From assembly GCF_011290365.1 (NCBI RefSeq), contig NZ_CP049786.1:2356001-2420000 (forward strand): a stretch of DNA of 64,000 nucleotides, written 5' to 3'. A program made the translations under genes and the position numbers. The notes beneath the pieces are model-generated. The model was not told the DNA's origin and did not search any database. It saw only the letters and a program-made list of their open reading frames with translations. Below, piece by piece: positions 34,232-42,456 of the stretch. The stretch is from Leclercia sp. 29361. GTDB lineage: Bacteria > Pseudomonadota > Gammaproteobacteria > Enterobacterales > Enterobacteriaceae. The first letter of the stretch is position 1. The number at the start of each line of letters is the position of its first letter.

Positions 34232-35164
34232 CTATTCCTGCCCCGCCACCCGCCGCAGCCAGCTTTGCAGCAGCTTGCCGTCCTGGCTCATCTCGCCGTC
34301 CTGACGCACGCACAGGTAGTAATCCCGGCCATCGTCGATCGGCAGGTCAAAAATCTTCACCATTTCACCGCTCTCCAGATAGGGCGCAATCAGCGGCTCG
34401 CGCATCAACGCGCAGCCCAGTCCCGCCTGCACCCCCGCCAGGGTTAACAGCCCGTCTTCAAACATCGGTCCGCTGCGGCGCAGGGGGCGTTTTACCCCCT
34501 GCTGGATAAACCACTGCTGCCAGGTGGTGCGCTCCTCGTCGTGCAGGAGCGGCATCTGCAGCAGCTGTTCGGGGGTATCGATATGCCCGTGCAGGCGCAA
34601 AAAGGCCCGGCTACAGACCGGCACCATCTGCCCGGAGATCAGTTTCTCGCTCTGATAGCCCGCCCACTGCCCGTTACCAAAGCGGATCGACATATCCGAG
34701 GCATCGCTCAGGTAGTTGCGGTGGTTGGCGTAGACCACGTTAATTTCGGTCTGCGGGTTCGCCCGCATAAACCCCGGCAGGCGCGGGATAAACCACCCCA
34801 TGCCAAACAGCGGGATCAGGCTGATGGTCACCTGGCGGGTCTGCACCTGCTCAAGCAGATGCCCGGTGGCCTGACGCAGGACGTTAAAGGCCGCGCGGAT
34901 GGAGCGGTAATAGTCCCGCCCCTGCTGGCTGAGGATCAGTCCACGTCCCTGGCGTTCGGTCAGCGGCATCTGCAAATACCCTTCCAGCACTTTCAGCTGA
35001 TGGCTGACTGCCGAGGGCGAGATGGCCAGCTCCTGGGCCGCCTGGGTCACGCTGCCCAGCCGGGCTATCGCCTCGAAGGCCCGTACTGCCCGCAGCGGCG
35101 GATCGTTCGCCAGTCGGCTCTCGGCAAAGGCTGACAACGCCAGGGATTGTTCTGTTTTATTCAT
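34232..35164 (-). CDS. LysR family regulator (GcvA-like) of the thiazoline/Liv-type operon
   Basis: A 310-residue LysR protein. The helix-turn-helix is at about 22-80 (PLRAVRAFEAIARLGSVTQ, then AQELAISPSAVSHQLK), in the GcvA/AmpR style. The effector domain follows from about 110. It is divergent from the seven-gene transport/hydrolase operon across a 171-base gap that contains a dyad near its own start. In Pseudomonas the 2-amino-thiazoline-carboxylate genes are also controlled by a LysR protein (AtcR), which supports the pairing. Effector and direct control are inferred. Confidence 0.82.
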   Translation of the reverse strand: MNKTEQSLALSAFAESRLANDPPLRAVRAFEAIARLGSVTQAAQELAISPSAVSHQLKVLEGYLQMPLTERQGRGLILSQQGRDYYRSIRAAFNVLRQATGHLLEQVQTRQVTISLIPLFGMGWFIPRLPGFMRANPQTEINVVYANHRNYLSDASDMSIRFGNGQWAGYQSEKLISGQMVPVCSRAFLRLHGHIDTPEQLLQMPLLHDEERTTWQQWFIQQGVKRPLRRSGPMFEDGLLTLAGVQAGLGCALMREPLIAPYLESGEMVKIFDLPIDDGRDYYLCVRQDGEMSQDGKLLQSWLRRVAGQE

Positions 35165-35172
35165 ATATTGAT

Positions 35173-35189
35173 CTGTTATGGATAATCAG
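35173..35189. promoter_or_regulatory. LysR-box-like dyad in the divergent promoter region
   Basis: CTGTTAT-GG-ATAATCAG is an imperfect dyad of the T-N11-A type. It lies nine bases from the LysR start and about 150 bases from the operon start, a plausible autoregulatory and activation site. Confidence 0.35.
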
Positions 35190-35335
35190 GTTATTCAGCC
35201 ATTTAGCGTTACCTTGAAAATCAATCAGATAACGCAAGCTCCAAAAATAATAAGAAAGAATATATGCGTATTTCACAATTTAATTCAATTATTAGATGTT
35301 ACCCGCTGAAAAGAGCAATTTGTCGGGTAGGAACG

Positions 35336-36286
35336 TTGGACACTCTCATACAACAACTGATCAACGGTGTGATGCTGGGCAGCATCTACGCGCTGATCGC
35401 GCTGGGCTATACCATGGTGTATGGCATTTTGCGCATTATTAACTTCGCCCACGGCGATATTTTGATGGTCGGGGCGCTGACCACCCTGTCGGCCCTGAAT
35501 CTCCTCAACGGTTATTTCCCGGCCATGCCGCAGCTGCTGCAGCTCGGCTTTGCGCTGCTGATCGCCATGGCGGTCTGCGCCCTGTTGGCGATGGCGGTTG
35601 AGCGCTTTGCCTATCGCCGCCTGCGTAATGCCCCACGGCTGGCACCGCTGATCTCCGGGATTGGCGTATCGGTGCTGCTGCAAACCGTGGCGATGATTGT
35701 CTGGTCACGTAATCCGCTGATGTTCCCGCAGATCCTGCCGATGGACCCGATTGCCATCACCGCGGGCAGCGAAGCGCATCCTCCGGCGATTGTCACCGTC
35801 ACCGGCATCGTGACCGTGGCGCTGGCCCTGATCGTCATGACCGGCCTGTGGCTGCTGGTGGAGTACACCCGCCTCGGCCGCGGTATGCGCGCGGTGGCGG
35901 AAAACCCACGGGTCGCCACCCTGATGGGGGTCAATCCTAATGCGATCATCACCCTGACCTTTGCCATCGGCGGCATTTTTGCCGCGCTGGCGGGGGTGAT
36001 GATGGCCAGCAACTACGGCAACGCCAGCTTCTCGATGGGCTTCCTGCCCGGGATCAAAGCCTTTACCGCAGCGGTACTTGGCGGCATCGGCAACATTCGC
36101 GGGGCGATGATTGGCGGGATCCTGCTGGGCATTATCGAAGCGCTGGGCGCGGGCTATCTGGGCGAGCTGACGAACGGCGTGTTCGGCAGTAATTATCAGG
36201 ATGTGTTTGCCTTTATCGTGCTGATTCTGGTGCTGGTCTTCCGTCCGGCGGGTCTGCTGGGCGAGCGCGTGGCGCACAGGGCGTAA
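35336..36286 (+). CDS. Branched-chain-type ABC permease (LivH-like)
   Basis: About 316 residues with eight or more membrane segments and the LivH pattern NGVMLGSIYALIALGYTMVYG near the N-terminus, then INFAHGD. The start is uncertain. A TTG at 35336 gives the N-terminus (f)M-DTLIQQLING expected from homologues but has a tight SD; an ATG at 35264 would add 24 residues. It is the first gene of a tightly spaced operon. Sequence resembles the LivH/UrtB family; the amino acid or amino-acid-like ligand is set by the binding protein at 38902. Confidence 0.85.
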   Translation: MDTLIQQLINGVMLGSIYALIALGYTMVYGILRIINFAHGDILMVGALTTLSALNLLNGYFPAMPQLLQLGFALLIAMAVCALLAMAVERFAYRRLRNAPRLAPLISGIGVSVLLQTVAMIVWSRNPLMFPQILPMDPIAITAGSEAHPPAIVTVTGIVTVALALIVMTGLWLLVEYTRLGRGMRAVAENPRVATLMGVNPNAIITLTFAIGGIFAALAGVMMASNYGNASFSMGFLPGIKAFTAAVLGGIGNIRGAMIGGILLGIIEALGAGYLGELTNGVFGSNYQDVFAFIVLILVLVFRPAGLLGERVAHRA

Positions 36287-36295
36287 GGGAAAAAT

Positions 36296-37402
36296 ATGAC
36301 TGCCATTGAACTCAAAACACCGGCAACCCGCCGTAAACTCTGGTCCGGCATGACGCTGTTTGTCCTTGCCCTGATCCTTGCACCGGTAGTGGCTACCCAA
36401 CTGGGCGGCAACTACTGGGTGCGGGTGATCGACTTCGCCCTGCTCTACATCATGTTGGCCCTGGGGCTGAATATCGTGGTCGGCTACACCGGCCTGCTGG
36501 ATATGGGCTTTATCGCCTTCTACGCCGTCGGGGCCTATCTGGCGGCGCTGCTGGCCTCCCCGCATCTGGCGGAGGTGTTCCCGATCCTCAACCTCTGGTT
36601 CCCGGACGGGCTGCACACCTCTTATCTGCTGATTATCCCCATTGCGGCGCTGGTCGCGGCGGTGTGCGGCATTCTGCTCGGTGCCCCGACGTTGAAGCTG
36701 CGCGGGGATTATCTGGCCATCGTCACCCTCGGATTCGGGGAGATCATCCGCATCCTGATGCGTAACCTCGACCGCCCGGTGAACATCACCAACGGCGCCA
36801 AAGGCATTACCGGTGTCGATACCCTCAACCTGTTCGGCCTCAAGTTCAGCGGGGTTTACCACTGGTTCGGCGTCAAAGTCCCGGCCCTGTGGCTGTGGTA
36901 CTACCTGCTGATGCTGGTGATTGTCGGGATCATTTTTGTCTGCCTGCGCCTGCAACACTCGCGCATTGGCCGGGCGTGGCACGCCATCCGCGAAGATGAA
37001 GACGTCGCCCGGGCGATGGGCATCAACGTGCGCAACTTTAAGCTGCTGGCCTTCGCCATGGGTGCCTCCTTTGGCGGCGTGGCCGGGGCGCTGTTCGGTG
37101 CCTTCCAGGGCTTTGTCTCCCCGGAATCCTTCACGTTACAGGAGTCCATTGCGGTACTGGCGATGGTGGTGCTGGGCGGGATGGGCCATATCCCGGGCGT
37201 GATCCTCGGCGCGGTGCTGCTCACCGCCCTGCCGGAGCTACTGCGCAGCCAGGCGGCCCCGGTGCAGCAGGCGCTGTTTGGTTCGGTGCTGATTGACCCG
37301 GAGATCCTGCGTCAGCTGTTCTACGGCCTGGCACTGGTGGGCGTGATGCTGGTTCGCCCGTCGGGAATCTGGCCGAAGCGCCACAAGGAGGTGCAAGCAT
37401 GA
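36296..37402 (+). CDS. Branched-chain-type ABC permease (LivM-like)
   Basis: A 368-residue membrane protein of the LivM family: ALGLNIVVGYTGLLDMGFIAF near 60, then the cytoplasmic loop GRAWHAIREDEDVARAMGIN near 228-247, which contacts the ATPase. It starts ten bases after the LivH-like gene and overlaps the next gene by four bases. Confidence 0.92.
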   Translation: MTAIELKTPATRRKLWSGMTLFVLALILAPVVATQLGGNYWVRVIDFALLYIMLALGLNIVVGYTGLLDMGFIAFYAVGAYLAALLASPHLAEVFPILNLWFPDGLHTSYLLIIPIAALVAAVCGILLGAPTLKLRGDYLAIVTLGFGEIIRILMRNLDRPVNITNGAKGITGVDTLNLFGLKFSGVYHWFGVKVPALWLWYYLLMLVIVGIIFVCLRLQHSRIGRAWHAIREDEDVARAMGINVRNFKLLAFAMGASFGGVAGALFGAFQGFVSPESFTLQESIAVLAMVVLGGMGHIPGVILGAVLLTALPELLRSQAAPVQQALFGSVLIDPEILRQLFYGLALVGVMLVRPSGIWPKRHKEVQA

Positions 37403-38166
37403 GCCTGTTAACCGTAAACAATATGTCCAAACGCTTTGGCGGCCTGACGGCGGTCGATAACGTCTCGCTGTCGATTAACAAGGGCGAGATCTACGGCCTG
37501 ATTGGCCCTAACGGCGCGGGCAAAACTACCTGCTTTAACCTGATCACCGGGCTCTATCCGGCCGACAGCGGGGAGTTCGCCATTGCCGATAAACCCTACT
37601 TCCCGACGCAGATCGAGAAAGTTACCGCCGCAGGCATCGCCCGCACCTTCCAGAACGTGCGGCTGTTTAACGAGATGTCGGTGCTGGAAAACGTGATGGT
37701 GGGTCGCCACGTGCGGACCCGCAACGGGCTGTGGGCGGCGCTGAGCCGTCACAAGCGCGCCCGGGAAGAAGAGGCGCAGACCCTGGAGCAGGCCTGGCAC
37801 TGGCTGGAGTACACCGGCATTGCGAAGTTCGCCCACTACCGCGCCTGCGATCTGGCGTATGGCCATCAGCGGCGGCTGGAGATCGCCCGGGCGCTGGCTA
37901 CCGATCCGCTGCTGCTGGCGCTGGATGAACCCGCCGCTGGGATGAATGCCGCCGAAAAAGGCACCCTCGGCGAACTGCTGATCCGCATACGTGATGACGG
38001 TAAAACCCTGCTGATGATTGAACACGATGTGAAGCTGGTGATGGGCATCTGCGATCGCCTGACGGTACTGGATTACGGCAAAACGCTGGCCAGCGGCACC
38101 CCGGACAGCGTGCGACGCGACCCGGCGGTGATCGCCGCCTGGCTGGGAGGCAATGCCCATGTCTGA
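37399..38166 (+). CDS. ABC ATPase (LivG-like)
   Basis: A 255-residue ATPase with GPNGAGKTT near 37-45, the LivG-specific IARTFQNVRLF near 84, an unusual signature region LAYGHQRRLEIARAL and LALDEPAAGMN. The LSGGQ motif is replaced by AYGHQRR, normal for LivG. An ATGA overlap couples it to the permease. Confidence 0.93.
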   Translation: MSLLTVNNMSKRFGGLTAVDNVSLSINKGEIYGLIGPNGAGKTTCFNLITGLYPADSGEFAIADKPYFPTQIEKVTAAGIARTFQNVRLFNEMSVLENVMVGRHVRTRNGLWAALSRHKRAREEEAQTLEQAWHWLEYTGIAKFAHYRACDLAYGHQRRLEIARALATDPLLLALDEPAAGMNAAEKGTLGELLIRIRDDGKTLLMIEHDVKLVMGICDRLTVLDYGKTLASGTPDSVRRDPAVIAAWLGGNAHV

Positions 38167-38878
38167 ATTACTCAAAGTGGAACGTCTCGACGTGCATTAC
38201 GGCGGGATCCAGGCGGTCCGCGACGTCTCCTTTAGCCTGCGTGAAGGCGAACAGGCCACGCTGATCGGTGCTAACGGCGCGGGTAAAAGCTCCTCCGTAC
38301 GGGCCATCACCGGGCTGGAGCGTTTTGGCGGCAATATCGAATTTAACGGCAAGCCGGTGCGCAAACAGAAAGCCGAAGCGCTGCTGCGCGACGGGCTGGT
38401 GATGGTCCCGGAAGGCCGCGGCATCTTCGCACGCATGACGGTGCTGGAGAACCTGCAGATGGGCTCCTGGCTGCGCCGTGACACTGTCACAGTCAAGCAG
38501 GAGATGGACGAGATTTTCGACCGTTTCCCGCGCCTCGGCGAACGTCAGCACCAGCTGGCCGGGCTGCTCTCCGGCGGGGAACAGCAGCTGTTGGCCCTAA
38601 ACCGCGCCCTGCTCAGCCGACCGCGCCTGCTGATCCTCGACGAGCCGTCGATGGGCCTCGCGCCGAAGATGGTGGAGAACATTTTTGCGGTGATCGCCGG
38701 GCTGCGCGAGCGCGGCGTCGCCCTGCTGCTGATCGAGCAGAACGCCCGCCTGGCGCTGGAAGTGACCGACCAGGCGTGGGTGATGGACAGCGGCAGCATC
38801 GTTCATCATGGCGAATCGAAAGCGATGCTCGACGATGGCCAGATTGCACAGATTTATTTGGGCGAAATGCCCGTTTAA
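38159..38878 (+). CDS. ABC ATPase (LivF-like)
   Basis: A 239-residue ATPase with GANGAGKSS, VPEGRGIFARMTVLENL, LLSGGEQQLLALNRAL and LILDEPSMGLAP, all typical of LivF. The start at 38159 is preferred because GGGAGG lies eight bases upstream; the ATG at 38153 is too near. It overlaps the LivG-like stop by eight bases. Confidence 0.93.
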   Translation: MSELLKVERLDVHYGGIQAVRDVSFSLREGEQATLIGANGAGKSSSVRAITGLERFGGNIEFNGKPVRKQKAEALLRDGLVMVPEGRGIFARMTVLENLQMGSWLRRDTVTVKQEMDEIFDRFPRLGERQHQLAGLLSGGEQQLLALNRALLSRPRLLILDEPSMGLAPKMVENIFAVIAGLRERGVALLLIEQNARLALEVTDQAWVMDSGSIVHHGESKAMLDDGQIAQIYLGEMPV

Positions 38879-38901
38879 CACACCAACATCAGGGAATAAC
38901 A

Positions 38902-40059
38902 ATGAAAACCGTAAAAATCAGCGCCCTCAGCGCCGCTATTCTGCTCAGCGGGTTTGCCTCAACCGGAGCCTGGGCCGCCGACAGCGAAACCGTGGTGATT
39001 GGCCTGGCGGGCCCGCTCACCGGCCCGTCTGCCCGTATCGGTAAGGATCTGGAGAACGGCGCCCAGCTGGCGATTGACGACATCAACAAGCAGCACCCGA
39101 CCATCGGCGGCAAAGCGGTGACCTTCAAACTGCAGTCCGAAGATGACCAGTCGGATCCCCGTACCGCAGTGGCCGTGGCCCAGCGTCTGGTGGACAGTGA
39201 CGTGGCGGGCGTGGTCGGACACTGGAACACCGGCACCAGCATCCCGGCGGCACGCGTCTATCACGATGCTGGTATCGCCCAGGTGGCTCCAGTCGCGACC
39301 GGTCACGCCTATACCAAACAGGGCTTCGACACCAGCTTCCGCGTGATGGGCCACGACGATGACGGCGGCCAGTTTGCCGGGCAGTACGCCATCGACACCC
39401 TGAAAGCCAAACGCATTGCGGTGATCGACGACCGTACCGCCTTCGGTCAGGGGCTGGCCGACGAGTTTATTAAATCCCTGGAAGCTCAGGGCGTGAAGAT
39501 TGTCGACCGCCAGTACGTTGACGACAAAACCGTCGACTTTAGCGCCGTGTTGACCGCCATTCGCAGCAAAAACGCCGACCTGATCTTCTTCGGCGGCGTG
39601 GACAGCCAGGCGGCACCGCTGGCGCGTCGTATCAAACAGCTGGGGATGAACGCCACCCTGATGGGCGCGGGCGGCTTTGTCAGCCAGACCTTCCTGCAGC
39701 TGGCGCAAAAAGAGGGTGAAGGCGTGGTGGCGCTGGAGCCGGGCCTGCCGGTGGACCAGATGCCTGGCGGCAAAGCGTTCGAACAGGCGTATCAGTCCCG
39801 CTACCACACCCATATCGAACTGCACGCCCCGTTCGCCTATGACGCGACGCGCGTGCTGGTGGCGGCGATGGAGAAAGCCGACTCGGTGGATCCGGCCGAG
39901 TACCTGCCGGCCCTGCGCGCCATCAGCTATTCCGGCGTCACCGGGCAGATCGCCTTTGATGATCAGGGCAACCTGAAAGCCCCGTCGTTCACCGTCTATA
40001 AAGTGGTCGACGGCAAATGGCAGCCGCAAACCGTACTCGGCGGCGCAAAAGCTAAGTAA
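38902..40059 (+). CDS. Branched-chain-type substrate-binding protein (LivK-like)
   Basis: A 385-residue periplasmic binding protein with a signal peptide (1-25, ending STGAWA). The family motif is VVIGLAGPLTGPSARIGKDLENGAQLAIDDIN-like near 30-60. The binding cleft shows GHWNTGTSIPA near 113 and APVATGHAYT. It is the fifth gene, in the same operon as the four transporter subunits. Since the following genes degrade a thiazoline amino acid, I infer that it binds that compound or a carbamoyl amino acid rather than leucine. Confidence 0.88.
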   Translation: MKTVKISALSAAILLSGFASTGAWAADSETVVIGLAGPLTGPSARIGKDLENGAQLAIDDINKQHPTIGGKAVTFKLQSEDDQSDPRTAVAVAQRLVDSDVAGVVGHWNTGTSIPAARVYHDAGIAQVAPVATGHAYTKQGFDTSFRVMGHDDDGGQFAGQYAIDTLKAKRIAVIDDRTAFGQGLADEFIKSLEAQGVKIVDRQYVDDKTVDFSAVLTAIRSKNADLIFFGGVDSQAAPLARRIKQLGMNATLMGAGGFVSQTFLQLAQKEGEGVVALEPGLPVDQMPGGKAFEQAYQSRYHTHIELHAPFAYDATRVLVAAMEKADSVDPAEYLPALRAISYSGVTGQIAFDDQGNLKAPSFTVYKVVDGKWQPQTVLGGAKAK

Positions 40060-40076
40060 CGCAGTGAGGCAATGTG

Positions 40077-40559
40077 ATGAGTGATAATAATGAGCTGGGC
40101 ATTCTCGCCCGCCGCAAAATTGAAGCAGAAATTATTAAGCCAATTTACGAGATCTTGGTGCGCGAGATCGGCAAGACCCGCGCCCAGGCGGTGATTGGTG
40201 AGGCCCTTGAGCAGGCCGCCATTAACGCCGGCAAAGAATTTGCCAACCAGGAGCCGAACGGCGCGGACGTGAAGAGCTTTATCGCCCTGCAATATCTGTG
40301 GGAGAAAGATAACGCGCTGGACGTGAAGGTGATCGACGCCGACGACCAGCAGTACAACTACAACGTCACCCGCTGCCGCTATGCCGAGATGTATCACGAG
40401 ATGGGCCTGGGCGAGATCGGCCACCTGCTGTCGTGCGCCCGTGATGAGAAATTCATCGTCGGTTACGCGCCGGACGTGGAGCTGACCCGCACCACCACCA
40501 TCATGCAGGGCGGCAAGTGCTGTGACTTCCGCTACCGCAGCACGAAGGACAAAGCATGA
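40077..40559 (+). CDS. L-2-amino-thiazoline-4-carboxylic acid (ATC) hydrolase
   Basis: A 160-residue protein of the ATC hydrolase family (Pfam ATC_hydrolase; Pseudomonas AtcB). The conserved C-terminal block is present: LLSCARDEKFI, then ELTRTTTIMQGGKCCDFRY with its RT..IM.G...CDFR signature. Pseudomonas AtcB opens the thiazoline ring to N-carbamoyl-L-cysteine. The ATG at 40077 follows TGAGG by eight bases; a GTG three bases earlier is less likely. Its stop overlaps the start of an N-carbamoyl amidohydrolase, exactly the next enzyme of the pathway. Confidence 0.87.
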   Translation: MSDNNELGILARRKIEAEIIKPIYEILVREIGKTRAQAVIGEALEQAAINAGKEFANQEPNGADVKSFIALQYLWEKDNALDVKVIDADDQQYNYNVTRCRYAEMYHEMGLGEIGHLLSCARDEKFIVGYAPDVELTRTTTIMQGGKCCDFRYRSTKDKA

Positions 40560-41782
40560 TCCGCGTGAACGCCGACCGGCTATGGTCGACGCTGGAGAGG
40601 ATGGCGCACATCGGCGGCACCCCCGCCGGAGGCGTCACCCGTCTGGCGTTAAGCGATGAAGACCGGATAGCCCGCAACCTGCTGCGCGACTGGGCGCGGG
40701 AGGCGGGGTTTTCCTGTGACGTCGACAGCATGGGCAATATGTTTATCCGCCGTGCGGGCAAGAATCCCACTCTCCCCCCGGTGATGACCGGCTCGCACGT
40801 GGATTCCCAGCCCCTCGGCGGTAACTATGACGGGATCTACGGCGTGCTGGCCGGGCTGGAGCTGCTGCGCACCCTGAACGACCATCAGGTTGAAACCGAG
40901 CGCGATATCGTGCTGGTGAACTGGACCAACGAAGAAGGGGCGCGTTTTGCCCCGGCGATGCTGGCCTCCGGCGTCTGGGCCGGGCAACTCTCGCAGGAGT
41001 TTGCTTATGCCCGTACCGACAGCGCAAAAATCACGGTGCGTGAAGCGCTGGAAGCTATCGGCTATCGCGGCGAGCGCCCTGCCCGCGCCTTCCCGATCCA
41101 CGCCTGCTACGAGCTGCATATCGAACAGGGGCCAATCCTGGAAGATGAAGCCGTGGATATCGGGCTGGTGCGTGCAGCAATGGGCCAGCGCTGGTTTACC
41201 ATCACCCTCGACGGTTTCGCTGCCCATGCGGGTACCACACCGATGCACAACCGCCGTGACGCCTTAACCGCCTTTGCGGAGCTGGCGCTGAAGGTGGAAG
41301 CTATTGGCTATCAGCATGCGCCTGACGGTCGGGCGACGATTGGGATGGCGGAAATCACCCCGAACTCGCGCAACGTGGTTCCGTCCCGGGTGGTGTGCAG
41401 CGTCGAGTTCCGTCATCCGCAAAGCGAGGCGCTGGTGGCGATGGAAGCCGCCCTGCACCAGGCGGCGGAGAGCCTTGCCGCGCGCGGCATCACGGCAGAG
41501 GTGGAGCGTATTTTCGATTATGCGCCCATCAACTTTGATGCCGCCTGCCTGGCGCGCAGCGAGCAGGCAGTGGCTGCATTAGGCTATTCGGCAAAACCGA
41601 TGGTGTCCGGTGCCGGGCACGATACCTGCTATATCAGCAAAATCGCGCCGGCCAGCATGATCTTTATCCCCTGCGTGAAGGGCATCAGCCATAACGAAGC
41701 GGAAAAGATCCTGCCGGAATGGTCAGAGAAAGGCGCCAATGTGCTGCTGCATAGCGTGCTGAGCGCAGCGCAGGAGCCGTAA
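40556..41782 (+). CDS. N-carbamoyl-L-amino acid (cysteine) amidohydrolase
   Basis: A 408-residue M20-family metal enzyme of the L-carbamoylase/allantoate amidohydrolase group. Metal ligands are visible as His81 (GSHVDS), Asp92 (NYDGIYG), Glu126-127 (NEEG), His188 (ELHIEQG) and His about 379 (GISHNEAE). These enzymes release CO2 and NH3 from an N-carbamoyl amino acid. By position after the ATC hydrolase it is the likely counterpart of Pseudomonas AtcC, giving L-cysteine. A four-base overlap couples the two genes. Confidence 0.9.
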   Translation: MIRVNADRLWSTLERMAHIGGTPAGGVTRLALSDEDRIARNLLRDWAREAGFSCDVDSMGNMFIRRAGKNPTLPPVMTGSHVDSQPLGGNYDGIYGVLAGLELLRTLNDHQVETERDIVLVNWTNEEGARFAPAMLASGVWAGQLSQEFAYARTDSAKITVREALEAIGYRGERPARAFPIHACYELHIEQGPILEDEAVDIGLVRAAMGQRWFTITLDGFAAHAGTTPMHNRRDALTAFAELALKVEAIGYQHAPDGRATIGMAEITPNSRNVVPSRVVCSVEFRHPQSEALVAMEAALHQAAESLAARGITAEVERIFDYAPINFDAACLARSEQAVAALGYSAKPMVSGAGHDTCYISKIAPASMIFIPCVKGISHNEAEKILPEWSEKGANVLLHSVLSAAQEP

Positions 41783-41786
41783 AAAA

Positions 41787-41870
41787 ACGCCGGATGCACT
41801 GCGCTTATCCGGCCTACAGTTCGCGCCGTTTCTGCCTTCGTAGGCCCGGCAAGCGCAGCGTCGCCGGGCA
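41787..41870. repeat. BIME after the amidohydrolase gene
   Basis: Two REP units (about 41787-41818 and 41840-41870) lie in inverted orientation immediately after the operon stop. Confidence 0.85.
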
Positions 41871-41940
41871 AAAAACGTATCACTGTTTAAGTAAATATAA
41901 TTATAAAAAGCGGCTTGCCCTGCCAGGCGTCAGTCTGCAT

Positions 41941-41967
41941 GATTGCACGCGGGCAATCGTGTTTTTT
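41941..41967 (+). terminator. Terminator-like hairpin before the XRE gene
   Basis: A 6-bp stem, GATTGC (41941-41946) with GCAATC (41953-41958), has a 6-base loop and is followed within three bases by six T residues. It may end read-through from the thiazoline operon 20 bases before the regulator gene. Confidence 0.5.
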
Positions 41968-41988
41968 CATGATTAGAGGTAACTTGTG

Positions 41989-42306
41989 ATGACTGAACGA
42001 CTGAAACGTATTCAGGGCATGGCTCAGCGTTACAACAAATTAGGTGTTGTGAAAGATGAGACGGTGGCATCCATCGATGCCGCAGTGGCTGCCCGTAACA
42101 TCCCGGCGGTACGCGAAATGACCGGTGGAGAGATTAAAGAAGTCCGAACGCGCTACAACATGTCTCAGGCGGCCCTGGCAATAACAACCGGAATGTCGGT
42201 TGAAAGCGTGTCCAAATGGGAGCGCAATGAAAGTAAGCCCAACAAAGCGGCCCTACGTATCATCAATATCATTGATGTAAAAGGACCTGAAGTATTCATG
42301 GTCTGA
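41989..42306 (+). CDS. XRE-family HTH regulator (orphan antitoxin-like)
   Basis: A 105-residue protein. The C-terminal half (about 48-100) holds a helix-turn-helix: IKEVRTRYNMSQAALAITTG, then MSVESVSKWERNESKPNKAA. This resembles HigA/NadS-type antitoxins and the YiaG family. No toxin gene lies next to it on either side: upstream is a REP pair and terminator, downstream repeats and smvA. It may be a solitary regulator or a relic of a toxin-antitoxin pair. Confidence 0.75.
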   Translation: MTERLKRIQGMAQRYNKLGVVKDETVASIDAAVAARNIPAVREMTGGEIKEVRTRYNMSQAALAITTGMSVESVSKWERNESKPNKAALRIINIIDVKGPEVFMV

Positions 42307-42322
42307 AGTTTCCCGGAATAAA

Positions 42323-42450
42323 ACGCCGGATGCGCTGCGCTTATCCGGCCTACGATTCGTAATTTTGTGCGGCCGGTTGCCCTCACCCCAGCCCTCTCCC
42401 ACAGGGAGAGGGAGCACACCGTAGGCCCGGCAAGCGCAGCGCCGCCGGGC
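42323..42450. repeat. REP units flanking a boxC-like palindrome
   Basis: REP units at about 42323-42352 and 42421-42450 surround a boxC-like element at about 42378-42416 (CCCTCACCCCAGCCCTCTCC, then CACAGGGAGAGGG). The whole block fills the gap between the convergent XRE gene and smvA. Confidence 0.75.
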
Positions 42451-42456
42451 AGGTTT

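Noticed and set aside
35705-36982. Minus-strand 425-codon frame opposite the Liv-type permeases
   Set aside because: Low-complexity His/Gln/Asp-rich translation typical of the reverse frame of GC-rich membrane-protein genes.
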